Part shown: positions 17,351-24,965 of the stretch, in pieces
How positions within the stretch are numbered: position 1 is the first letter of the stretch
Layout of the letters: the number at the start of each line of letters is the position of its first letter
From: an uncultured Clostridia bacterium
GTDB taxonomy: Bacteria; Bacillota; Clostridia; UBA1381; UBA9506
Direction of reading: 5' to 3'
Length of the DNA stretch: 64,000 nt
Assembly: GCA_934438075.1 (NCBI GenBank)
Contig: CAKSBF010000010.1
Location: 25,705 to 89,704, forward strand
Program-made: the position numbers and the translations under genes
The notes under the pieces: generated by a model
Database searches by the model: none
What the model was told of the DNA's origin: nothing
The model's input: the letters and a program-made list of their open reading frames with translations, nothing else

Positions 17351-17379
17351 TTTACAAAACCAACAAGGAAGGGTATAAT
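17351..17379 (+). promoter_or_regulatory. sigma-A promoter of vanW-like gene
   Basis: TTTACA (17351-17356), a 17-base spacer and TATAAT (17374-17379), only 17 bases before the start codon; the AGGGGTG ribosome site lies between them, giving a very short leader. Confidence 0.75.
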
Positions 17380-17395
17380 AAAGAGGGGTGATGAT

Positions 17396-19066
17396 ATGGA
17401 AATACAAACAACAACAAAACATTTTAATCCTGTCAGAAAAGGCAGGCTTATTTTTGCCATTGCCGTCTCTTTGGTTATAATCGTTCTTTGTGCCGCCGCA
17501 GTCTCTGCAGCGGTAACACTATCCTCTGAAAAAATATACTCCAATATATATATTGACCATATTGATGTAGGAAAAATGAGTAAAAATGAGGCACGCTCAG
17601 CTCTTGAAACGCATTATCAGATTAACGCTGAAAAAGAACTGCAATTTTTCTGCGGCGACTCTCAAAATTCCGTGGAACTTTCCGCACTGTCGCCCGTTAT
17701 TCAGTTTGATTCCGCCGTTGATGAAGCATATCGTATCGGTCGGGAGGGTTCTGTTTTCACTCGTCTGCATCAAATTTGCTCAATACGCAAAACAGGCTTT
17801 ACAGTGTCTCTTGCGGTCGAGCTTAATCAAGATATTTTAACAGAAACACTGGCTCCTATTGCTAAACAAGTTGACGAACCGGAAGAAGATAACCGGTTTC
17901 AGGTAACAGAAAACGAATTAATCGTTACACGCGGTCACAGCGGGCGGCGCATTATACCGGAACACGTAGCTTCATTGGTCGCAAAGCGAATTTTAGAAAA
18001 TGACTACAGTCCATTGGAACTTTCTACAGAAACAGTAAATCCAAAGGAAATTACAGCGGAATACATCGAAAATACCATTTGCGGTGAACCCGTTAATGCA
18101 AGCTATAAAGTAGAAAACCGCCGTTTAGTTATTATCGACGAGAAGATAGGCGTCACCATGAACCGTTCAGAAGCTGAAAAAATCATTAAGGAAAGCAACG
18201 GCGATTCTGTTCGGATTCCCGTTGTGACCAAACAACCGGAGATCAATGCCGAGCAGCTTCGCGCTTCACTGTTCACTTCCCGTCTCGGCACATACACCAC
18301 ACGTTATAATGCCGGCGATACCAATCGCTCCTATAACATCTCTCTCGCGTGCCGAAACATCAATGAAACAGTGCTTGCTCCCGGTGATGTATTCTCCTAT
18401 AATGATGTCGTTGGCCCCCGGACAGCAGCGCGCGGTTTCCGCACAGCACATGTCTACGTTGGCAATAAAGTAGAAGACGGTATCGGCGGCGGCATCTGTC
18501 AGGTCTCCTCCACATTGTATAACACCGTTGTGTTATCCGATTTAAAAATTGTTACTCGTTCCAACCATTCCCTTCCGGTTTCCTATGTGCCGATGGGGCG
18601 TGATGCAACCGTTTCTTACGGAAGCATTGATTTTAAATTTGAAAATAACACTTCCTCTCCGATTAAAATTGTAGCATCGGCGGGCGGCGGACAAACAAAT
18701 ATTTCTATTTACGGGACGCAGGATCACCCGGGACGCACTATTTCCATCGAGACAGAAAAAACAGCAACCTATCCGGCAAAGCTGGAGCAAAAACAAGCTC
18801 CCGATTTACCGGAAGGAGAAATCAAAGTGGAACAAAAAGGTTCTGATGGCAGCAGTTACAATTCTTACAAGATTATTAGCGAAAACGGTTCAGTTATCAG
18901 CCGCGAACTGCTGGCAAAAAGTACATATGTTGCCTCTGACCGCATTGAGTGGGTAGGTACAAAGCCAAAAGATGCCTCTGTTTCCCCGGTCCCCGACAGT
19001 GAGATTGTCGAAACTGTTGCTCCGGAAGCATCTTCAGCCGAGGTGTCTGCCAAACCGGAAATATAA
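17396..19066 (+). CDS. VanW family protein with peptidoglycan-binding-like domain
   Basis: A membrane-anchored extracytoplasmic protein of 556 residues. One N-terminal membrane span (about 18-42) is followed by a YoaR/PG_binding_4-like region (about 75-290) and a VanW domain (about 295-445) with the diagnostic GGGICQVSSTLYN motif. The tail is low-complexity and Pro/Glu/Ser-rich. VanW proteins are common in Clostridia and their biochemical role is unknown; despite the name they are not evidence of vancomycin resistance. It has its own promoter and is followed 39 bases later by radA. Confidence 0.9.
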   Translation: MEIQTTTKHFNPVRKGRLIFAIAVSLVIIVLCAAAVSAAVTLSSEKIYSNIYIDHIDVGKMSKNEARSALETHYQINAEKELQFFCGDSQNSVELSALSPVIQFDSAVDEAYRIGREGSVFTRLHQICSIRKTGFTVSLAVELNQDILTETLAPIAKQVDEPEEDNRFQVTENELIVTRGHSGRRIIPEHVASLVAKRILENDYSPLELSTETVNPKEITAEYIENTICGEPVNASYKVENRRLVIIDEKIGVTMNRSEAEKIIKESNGDSVRIPVVTKQPEINAEQLRASLFTSRLGTYTTRYNAGDTNRSYNISLACRNINETVLAPGDVFSYNDVVGPRTAARGFRTAHVYVGNKVEDGIGGGICQVSSTLYNTVVLSDLKIVTRSNHSLPVSYVPMGRDATVSYGSIDFKFENNTSSPIKIVASAGGGQTNISIYGTQDHPGRTISIETEKTATYPAKLEQKQAPDLPEGEIKVEQKGSDGSSYNSYKIISENGSVISRELLAKSTYVASDRIEWVGTKPKDASVSPVPDSEIVETVAPEASSAEVSAKPEI

Positions 19067-19105
19067 TTTAACATCATTGCCGCAATAACGAAATGAGGAG
19101 AACAC

Positions 19106-20467
19106 ATGAAAACCAAAACCATTTTTAGCTGCACCGAATGTGGTTACGAATCCGCAAAATGGCTTGGAAAATGCCCGGCCTGTAACGGTTGGAATACCTT
19201 TGTGGAAGAAATGGTAAACACAACAGCATCTAAAACTTCCGCCAAAGGTAACGTTTCTTTGCGCAAAAGTAAACCCACTCGCCTTTCCGATGTGTCCATC
19301 ACACATGAGGAACGCATTTTAAGTCATATAGGCGAACTTGACCGTGTACTGGGCGGCGGCATTGTAAAAGGTTCTTTGGTCTTAGTCGGCGGCGATCCCG
19401 GAATCGGAAAATCCACCCTGCTTCTGCAATTGGTAAAATCTATTCATGATGATGCAAAAATCTTTTATGTCTCAGGTGAGGAATCAGAGAAGCAGCTGAA
19501 AATGCGCGCTGAGCGATTAGATATTCATGCAGACGGGCTTATGGTGCTGGCTGAAACCGATATTTCTTCCGTTCTGCACTACACAGAGGAAATTATGCCG
19601 GATATCTTAATTGTCGATTCTGTACAGACCATGTACAACCCTGAAATCACCTCTGCCCCCGGCAGTGTCAGTCAGGTACGTGATGTCACTTTGTCACTGA
19701 TGAAACTGGCCAAAAATACGGGAACAGCCGTCTTTATTGTTGGCCACGTTACCAAAGACGGTGCGCTGGCCGGTCCTAAAGTATTGGAACACATGGTTGA
19801 CTGTGTACTCTATTTTGAAGGAGAACGCCATCAAAGTTTCCGTCTTTTGCGCGCTGTTAAAAACCGCTTTGGCTCTACCAATGAAATTGGCGTATTCGAA
19901 ATGGCAAATGACGGTCTGCGCGAGGTGGAAAATCCTTCCTCCATGTTGCTGGAGGGGCGCCCGGATAACGCATCTGGCTCCGTAGTAGTCTGTACCATCG
20001 AAGGCACACGCCCCGTACTTGCGGAAATTCAGGCTTTGGTGTCGCCAACCGGTTTTGGCATGCCAAGACGCATGGCCACCGGTATGGATTATAACCGCGT
20101 CAATCTTTTAATCGCCGTTCTGGAAAAAAGGGTGGGATTAAATCTGCAAAATCAGGATTCTTACGTAAACATAGTCGGCGGATTTCGTCTGGACGAGCCT
20201 GCCGTTGATTTGGGGGCCGCAGTCGCCATTGCTTCCGGCTTTAAAAACATTAGCGTGGATAAATCTCTTGCCGTTATTGGCGAGGTTGGTTTAACGGGAG
20301 AACTGCGCGCTGTTTCTCAGATGGACAAGCGTTTGGCAGAGCTTGCAAAACTCGGTTTCAGCTCCTGCATTATTCCGCAGGCAAATTGCCGCGGTCTCAC
20401 TCCGATTGACGGATTGAAGATATACCCCGCTAAAAATGTAACGGAAGCGCTTGGAATTATTTTCTAA
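19106..20467 (+). CDS. radA: DNA repair protein RadA (Sms)
   Basis: RecA-like, DnaB-type branch-migration ATPase in recombinational repair. The 453 residues comprise an N-terminal C4 zinc finger (CTECGYESAKWLGKCPAC, Cys 10/13/27/30), Walker A GGDPGIGKST near 90, the RadA-specific KNRFG near 253, and a Lon-like C-terminal domain. Ribosome site GAGGAG. Complete and ordinary. Confidence 0.97.
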   Translation: MKTKTIFSCTECGYESAKWLGKCPACNGWNTFVEEMVNTTASKTSAKGNVSLRKSKPTRLSDVSITHEERILSHIGELDRVLGGGIVKGSLVLVGGDPGIGKSTLLLQLVKSIHDDAKIFYVSGEESEKQLKMRAERLDIHADGLMVLAETDISSVLHYTEEIMPDILIVDSVQTMYNPEITSAPGSVSQVRDVTLSLMKLAKNTGTAVFIVGHVTKDGALAGPKVLEHMVDCVLYFEGERHQSFRLLRAVKNRFGSTNEIGVFEMANDGLREVENPSSMLLEGRPDNASGSVVVCTIEGTRPVLAEIQALVSPTGFGMPRRMATGMDYNRVNLLIAVLEKRVGLNLQNQDSYVNIVGGFRLDEPAVDLGAAVAIASGFKNISVDKSLAVIGEVGLTGELRAVSQMDKRLAELAKLGFSSCIIPQANCRGLTPIDGLKIYPAKNVTEALGIIF

Positions 20468-20494
20468 CACTCAGTTATGATTGGAGGTTATTTT

Positions 20495-20953
20495 ATGAAA
20501 ATTTGCCCCAAATGCGGTACGGAAAATAAGGATTCATGTGCAGTTTGCCGCGAATGCTATTCATCTCTTTACGACATAAAACCGGAGAATCCGCAAGCTG
20601 TCTCCGATAGTTTTTTTGAACGGGAAGAAAAAGCTGAAAAGAGGAAAAAAAAGTTATCTACCCTGCCCATTTTATTTTACTATTGCATCTATCTGACGTT
20701 TTACATACTTTGCATCATAAAAGATCGCGCATGCTTCTTTCCTTTGTTGCTGCCGCTCGGCCTCCCTCTGCTGTACTATTTATTACGTTTTAAAGCGGAC
20801 AGTTTGTTTCGTTTACAGCATATTTGTGAAATTGACAACTTGGACGAGGTACAGCCCTCCGATTGGTACTATTTTAACTCGCACGTCAGCGCATACATAA
20901 TTTTAATTCTCGGCCTTATATTAGTGATTCGAACATATCTGGAATTATTTTAA
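20495..20953 (+). CDS. zinc-ribbon membrane protein
   Basis: A 152-residue protein. An N-terminal zinc ribbon with two CxxC pairs (CPKCG at 4-8 and CAVCREC near 15-21) is followed by a charged linker and three hydrophobic segments (around 55-75, 78-98 and 128-148). The family is unknown. The ATG at 20495 is set by GGAGG upstream. It lies between radA and nusB and may belong to the radA transcript (27-base gap). Confidence 0.78.
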   Translation: MKICPKCGTENKDSCAVCRECYSSLYDIKPENPQAVSDSFFEREEKAEKRKKKLSTLPILFYYCIYLTFYILCIIKDRACFFPLLLPLGLPLLYYLLRFKADSLFRLQHICEIDNLDEVQPSDWYYFNSHVSAYIILILGLILVIRTYLELF

Positions 20954-21086
20954 AAAAGTGCAGGTTTAGGGGTTCCCTTTTTAAGGCAAATAATGTATAA
21001 TATACATAGTCTATTTATTATCCGGTAGTTTTGCACTTATAACGTATGATTAATTTTTAGCAGAACACAAATGAAGGAGTTTTTAC

Positions 21087-21491
21087 ATGACAAGAAAAGA
21101 AGCGCGTGATAACGGTTTTAAAATTGTTTTCGAATACGAGTTTCAAAAGCTGAGCGCAGAGGATTTGTTGGCTCTTTTTTATGCGTTGAACCCCGAAAGC
21201 AGCAAAAAGCAAACCGAATATTTAAACAACCTGGTTAAAATGACTTTAGAACATAAAGATGAAATTGATTCCTTAATCGAAAAATATGCAAAAGGATGGA
21301 CGTTGGATCGAATCTCCAAGGTCAGCCTTTCCGCTTTGCGAATAGGTCTGTGTGAACTGATGTTTAACGAGGAAATGCCGGATAGCATCGCAATTAATGA
21401 AGCAGTTGAGCTGGCAAAAATTTACGAGGGAGAAAAAAGCGGCAGTTTTGTAAATGGAATTCTCTCTTCTGTATATAAATCGAGGCAATAG
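21087..21491 (+). CDS. nusB: transcription antitermination factor NusB
   Basis: All-helical RNA-binding protein which with NusE (S10) binds boxA to promote rRNA antitermination. The 134 residues show the usual N-terminal RKEARDNGFKIVFEYEF, a middle LDRISKVSLSALRIGLCE and C-terminal AINEAVELAKIY, FVNGIL motifs. Ribosome site AAGGAG. A TATAAT at 20996-21001 without a good -35 is a possible promoter. It heads a tight operon with the Kae1-like gene, xseA and a thioesterase. Confidence 0.96.
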   Translation: MTRKEARDNGFKIVFEYEFQKLSAEDLLALFYALNPESSKKQTEYLNNLVKMTLEHKDEIDSLIEKYAKGWTLDRISKVSLSALRIGLCELMFNEEMPDSIAINEAVELAKIYEGEKSGSFVNGILSSVYKSRQ

Positions 21492-21492
21492 A

Positions 21493-22416
21493 ATGAAATA
21501 TTATATTGGAATAGACACCAGCAATTATACCACCTCTGTTGCAGTAACAGACGAAACAGGTAAATTAATATCGGATGAGCGGATATTGCTTTCCGTTGAA
21601 CAAGGCAAGCGCGGGCTCCGGCAGAGCGACGCGCTGTTTTTGCATTTAAAAAACCTGCCAAAGCTTTTTGAGCGATTCCCGTCAAACGGTGAAATTGCCG
21701 CAGTCGGCGTGAGCAATGCCCCGCGCCGCACAGAGCAATCTTATATGCCCGTATTTTTGGCAGGAATTAATTGTGCCAAAGCCATCGCCGCAACGCATCA
21801 CATCCCCCTGTATGAATTTTCTCATCAAGAGGGCCATATCCGCGCTGCTCTGATTGGGCAACCGGAACCCTATCCACAAGAATTTTACGCTGTGCATCTT
21901 TCCGGCGGCACCACTGAGATTTTATCTGTCAGACACGAAGCAAACCGCTATCATGCCAATATTTTAGGCTCGGCGCAGGACATCAGCGCCGGGCAGCTGA
22001 TTGACCGCATAGGCGTTCGTCTCGGCCTGCAATTTCCTTGCGGCAAAGCATTGGAACTTCTCAGCGAAAAGGCGCTCGCCCCTGTTTCTTTTAAAATAAG
22101 TGTAAATGGAACCGATATCAGTTTTTCAGGAATTGAAGCGCAGGCAATGCGTGCCATTGAGGCAGGAGAAAATGCTGAAAACATTGCAAAAGGCACACTT
22201 CTTGCCATATCTGCCTCACTTGCCAAAGCATTTGAAGTGTTGTTTAAAAAACATGGCAAAAAGCCTCTTCTGCTTGCCGGCGGTGTGGCATCCAACCGCC
22301 TGTTACGCGCGGAGTTGGACATAGCTTTCGGCACCCTGCTTCACTTCTCTGCCCCACACTACGCCACTGATAACGCGGTAGGAATCGCATATCTGGCAAA
22401 GGAGCAAAAGTCATGA
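21493..22416 (+). CDS. Kae1/TsaD-like (peptidase M22) paralogue
   Basis: A 307-residue protein of the ASKHA fold related to TsaD/Kae1, the t6A tRNA threonylcarbamoyl transferase. The N terminus GIDTSNYTTSVAV, a metal-site HQEGH (the HxxxH of the family), HLSGGTTEIL and the C-terminal LLAGGVASN are visible. It is shorter and more divergent than true TsaD (about 340). In Clostridia such paralogues recur beside nusB/xseA, with true tsaD elsewhere. The ATG at 21493 starts one base after the nusB stop and its end overlaps xseA by four bases (ATGA). Whether it acts on tRNA is unknown. Confidence 0.85.
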   Translation: MKYYIGIDTSNYTTSVAVTDETGKLISDERILLSVEQGKRGLRQSDALFLHLKNLPKLFERFPSNGEIAAVGVSNAPRRTEQSYMPVFLAGINCAKAIAATHHIPLYEFSHQEGHIRAALIGQPEPYPQEFYAVHLSGGTTEILSVRHEANRYHANILGSAQDISAGQLIDRIGVRLGLQFPCGKALELLSEKALAPVSFKISVNGTDISFSGIEAQAMRAIEAGENAENIAKGTLLAISASLAKAFEVLFKKHGKKPLLLAGGVASNRLLRAELDIAFGTLLHFSAPHYATDNAVGIAYLAKEQKS

Positions 22417-23630
22417 ATCAAGAAATATTAACCGTTACGGTTTCACAGCTAAATCATTATATCAAGCGTGTTATTGAAAATAACTCCTATTTAAAAAATA
22501 TTTGGATTAAGGGCGAAATTTCCAACTGCAAGTTACATCACAACGGTCATATTTACCTTACACTAAAAGATGATACGTCTGTTTTGCGCGCCGTAATGTT
22601 CCGCACCGCCGCCGCATCTTTGCGCTTTCAACCCGAAAACGGCATGAAGGTGCTCGCACGCGGCAGAATATCGGTCTACGAACGTGACGGTCAATATCAG
22701 CTGTATATTGAAGAAATGCAGCCTGACGGAGTCGGTGCGCTTCACATTGCTTACGAACAGTTGAAAGCCAGATTGGCAGAGGAAGGTTTGTTTGACGAAC
22801 GTTTTAAAAAGCCCCTGCCGCAATACCCGCAAACCATCGGTGTTATTACGGCGCTGACCGGGGCCGCTGTTCGCGATATCATTCATGTTTTGAGCAGACG
22901 TTGTCCTGCCGCACGGATACGTATTCTACCGGTTCTCGTACAAGGCGAACAAGCTGCCGCTCAAATTGCTGATGCGATTTCCTTTATGAATAAAAAAAAA
23001 CTGGCAGATGTTCTAATCGTCGGGCGTGGCGGCGGATCAATTGAAGATTTATGGGCATTTAATGAAGAAATTGTGGCGAGAGCCATTTTCTCATCTGACA
23101 TTCCCGTCATCTCCGCAGTCGGACACGAAACAGATTTTACCATTGCCGATTTCGTTGCAGATCGTCGGGCGCCAACCCCATCAGCCGCTGCAGAAATTGC
23201 CGTCCCTTCTTTTTCGGAAATATATGAACGTCTTTCGTCCTGCCAGGCAGCCCTTACCTACCATATGAGTCAACGCTTGGAACGGCAAAAACAACGTCTG
23301 GAGTTGTTGGCACGATCCCGTTCTCTTTCCGGTTTTTCAAAAATACTGGAGGACTATCATCTGCGTCTTTGTGACATGCAGGCAGATTTAGAAGAGGCAG
23401 AGCAAACTATACTGAAAAACAGAAACGACTGCTGCGCCCAGCTTTTTGCAAAACTGGACGCGCTTAGTCCATTGAAGGTGCTTGCACGCGGCTATGCCGT
23501 TGCTGCAAAGGAAAACGGTAAAATGCTTACATCAATTACACAAATAAAAGAAAATGATTTCATACGTCTGCGCGTAACAGACGGAACGATAGATTGCATT
23601 GCGAAAGGAGTCCGGCATGAAAATACATGA
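22413..23630 (+). CDS. xseA: exodeoxyribonuclease VII large subunit
   Basis: Large subunit of exonuclease VII, which degrades single-stranded DNA. The 405 residues comprise an N-terminal OB-fold (about 10-105, IWIKGEISNCKLHHNGHIYL), a catalytic domain (GVITALTGAAVRDIIHVLSRR near 138, GRGGGSIEDLWAFNEE near 205, SAVGHETDFTIADFVADRRAPTP-type segment near 233) and a coiled-coil C terminus ending in ARGYA. It is coupled to the upstream gene by ATGA. The small-subunit gene xseB, which usually follows, is absent; a thioesterase gene begins inside its 3' end instead. Confidence 0.95.
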   Translation: MNQEILTVTVSQLNHYIKRVIENNSYLKNIWIKGEISNCKLHHNGHIYLTLKDDTSVLRAVMFRTAAASLRFQPENGMKVLARGRISVYERDGQYQLYIEEMQPDGVGALHIAYEQLKARLAEEGLFDERFKKPLPQYPQTIGVITALTGAAVRDIIHVLSRRCPAARIRILPVLVQGEQAAAQIADAISFMNKKKLADVLIVGRGGGSIEDLWAFNEEIVARAIFSSDIPVISAVGHETDFTIADFVADRRAPTPSAAAEIAVPSFSEIYERLSSCQAALTYHMSQRLERQKQRLELLARSRSLSGFSKILEDYHLRLCDMQADLEEAEQTILKNRNDCCAQLFAKLDALSPLKVLARGYAVAAKENGKMLTSITQIKENDFIRLRVTDGTIDCIAKGVRHENT

Positions 23631-24048
23631 AACAGAATTAACCGTACGCTATTGTGAAACAGATCAAATGGGCATCGTGCATCATTCCCGCTATTATCCC
23701 TGGTTCGAAGTAGGCAGAACAGATTTCTTTGCCTCTGGCGGCATCAGTTACGGCGAAATGGAGCGGCAGGGAATTATGCTCCCGCTTTTAGAAACCCATT
23801 GCCGCTATATTGTGCCTGCCCGCTATGAAGATATCGTAATCATTAAAACCTCCGTTTCTCAGCTGACTCCTGTAAAAATCACCTTTCAATATGACGCAGT
23901 GCGAAAAAGGGATGCAGTGCTGTTGGCACACGGCGAAACCACACTGGTTTTTGCAGATACAAACTTCAAACCGGTCAACCTTAAAAAACGCAACCCTTCA
24001 CTTTGGGAATATGTCCTCAGGATGAGTGAAAACGAAAAAAATGATTAA
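23617..24048 (+). CDS. acyl-CoA thioesterase, YbgC/FadM hotdog family
   Basis: A 143-residue single-hotdog protein, predicted to hydrolyse acyl-CoA or acyl-ACP thioesters in the cytosol. The active-site segment YCETDQMGIVHHSRYYPWFEVGR-type, with the catalytic Asp in TDQMG and the His pair, lies at 11-33. The start is ATG 23617, with AAAGGAG upstream; it overlaps xseA by 14 bases, so translation is coupled. The substrate is unknown. Confidence 0.9.
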   Translation: MKIHETELTVRYCETDQMGIVHHSRYYPWFEVGRTDFFASGGISYGEMERQGIMLPLLETHCRYIVPARYEDIVIIKTSVSQLTPVKITFQYDAVRKRDAVLLAHGETTLVFADTNFKPVNLKKRNPSLWEYVLRMSENEKND

Positions 24049-24083
24049 TTTGCGCGAAAACCGCGGAAAAAAACGTTTTCCTC

Positions 24084-24112
24084 TTGAAAATTTTTTCCAA
24101 TTATTATATAAT
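24084..24112 (+). promoter_or_regulatory. sigma-A promoter of pgsA-valS operon
   Basis: TTGAAA (24084-24089), a 17-base spacer and TATAAT (24107-24112), 33 bases before the pgsA start codon. Confidence 0.78.
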
Positions 24113-24144
24113 AATTGAATACCGAATATTTTGGGAGGTATCTC

Positions 24145-24702
24145 ATGAATATACCAAACCTGCTCACCACATTGCGCTTTTTCATGATTCCCTGTTTTTT
24201 AATAAGCTTTCGTGCAGAGGGCGAATGTAAGCTGATGAGTGCGGCAATATTTATTTTAGCAAGTATTACCGACGTGTTGGACGGCTATATTGCGCGCAAG
24301 TATAACATGACAACCAAATGGGGGCAACTGATGGATCCTCTGGCGGATAAGCTGATGCAGATTTCTGCCATTGTCTCCATGGTAATTGCAGGCATTATAC
24401 CAATGTGGTTCATTATTGTTGCGGCAATTAAAGAAGGACTGATGATTGTTGGAAGCCTTTTCCTTGCAGTGAAAAAAACCTACGTACAGGCAAATATTTT
24501 CGGCAAACTCAATACCGTGGTCTTGTTTGTTGCGCTGTGCATTTTCTTAGTCTGCCCTAGCATTAACAGGGCGGTGGAAACCGTCATTCTTTGCGCCAGC
24601 ATAACGCTCAGCATTTTCGCTATGATAACTTATACCTATTCATATTTGCTGAAGCAAAAGAAATTTAAAGAATATATTCATAAGAAAGAAAAAACAATGT
24701 AA
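24145..24702 (+). CDS. pgsA: CDP-diacylglycerol-glycerol-3-phosphate 3-phosphatidyltransferase
   Basis: Membrane enzyme committing CDP-diacylglycerol to phosphatidylglycerol synthesis. It has 185 residues with about five membrane spans and the complete CDP-alcohol phosphotransferase motif, D-x2-DG-x2-AR-x8-G-x3-D-x3-D (from DVLDGYIAR to LMDPLADK, about 44-70). The N-terminal NIPNLLTTLRF is typical. The start is ATG 24145, with GGGAGG upstream. Confidence 0.95.
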   Translation: MNIPNLLTTLRFFMIPCFLISFRAEGECKLMSAAIFILASITDVLDGYIARKYNMTTKWGQLMDPLADKLMQISAIVSMVIAGIIPMWFIIVAAIKEGLMIVGSLFLAVKKTYVQANIFGKLNTVVLFVALCIFLVCPSINRAVETVILCASITLSIFAMITYTYSYLLKQKKFKEYIHKKEKTM

Positions 24703-24740
24703 TATATAAAATTTTTTCGGTAATTAAAGGAGTAATTTTT

Positions 24741-24965
24741 ATGGACAACATAACAAATCTGGTGTCCTGGGCGCTGATTATCGTCGGAGCGATTATTACC
24801 TTTTTGGTAAAACCCCTTCTGTCCCGCAACGTGGATATAACGAATGATGCCGCCAGGCAGGCTTTAAACAAGAAAATTTATATTTCAAAAATTGTCGGTA
24901 TGTGGCTGGTTATTATCGGTGCTGCCGTGATATTTATCTCAGGAGGCATGTATGGAAGAAACTAA
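24741..24965 (+). CDS. hypothetical two-span membrane protein
   Basis: A 74-residue protein with two hydrophobic segments (about 8-27 and 51-69) separated by a polar loop. No family is recognised. It has its own ribosome site (AAAGGAG), sits 38 bases after pgsA, and its last 14 bases overlap the start of valS. An AGGAGG within its end is the valS ribosome site, so its translation probably couples to valS. Confidence 0.75.
   Translation: MDNITNLVSWALIIVGAIITFLVKPLLSRNVDITNDAARQALNKKIYISKIVGMWLVIIGAAVIFISGGMYGRN

Noticed and set aside
17396..19066. VanW as a sign of a vancomycin-resistance cluster
   Set aside because: No vanHAX, vanR/S or vanY nearby, and the ddl in this window keeps the D-Ala-type omega-loop Tyr. 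VanW proteins are general in Clostridia.
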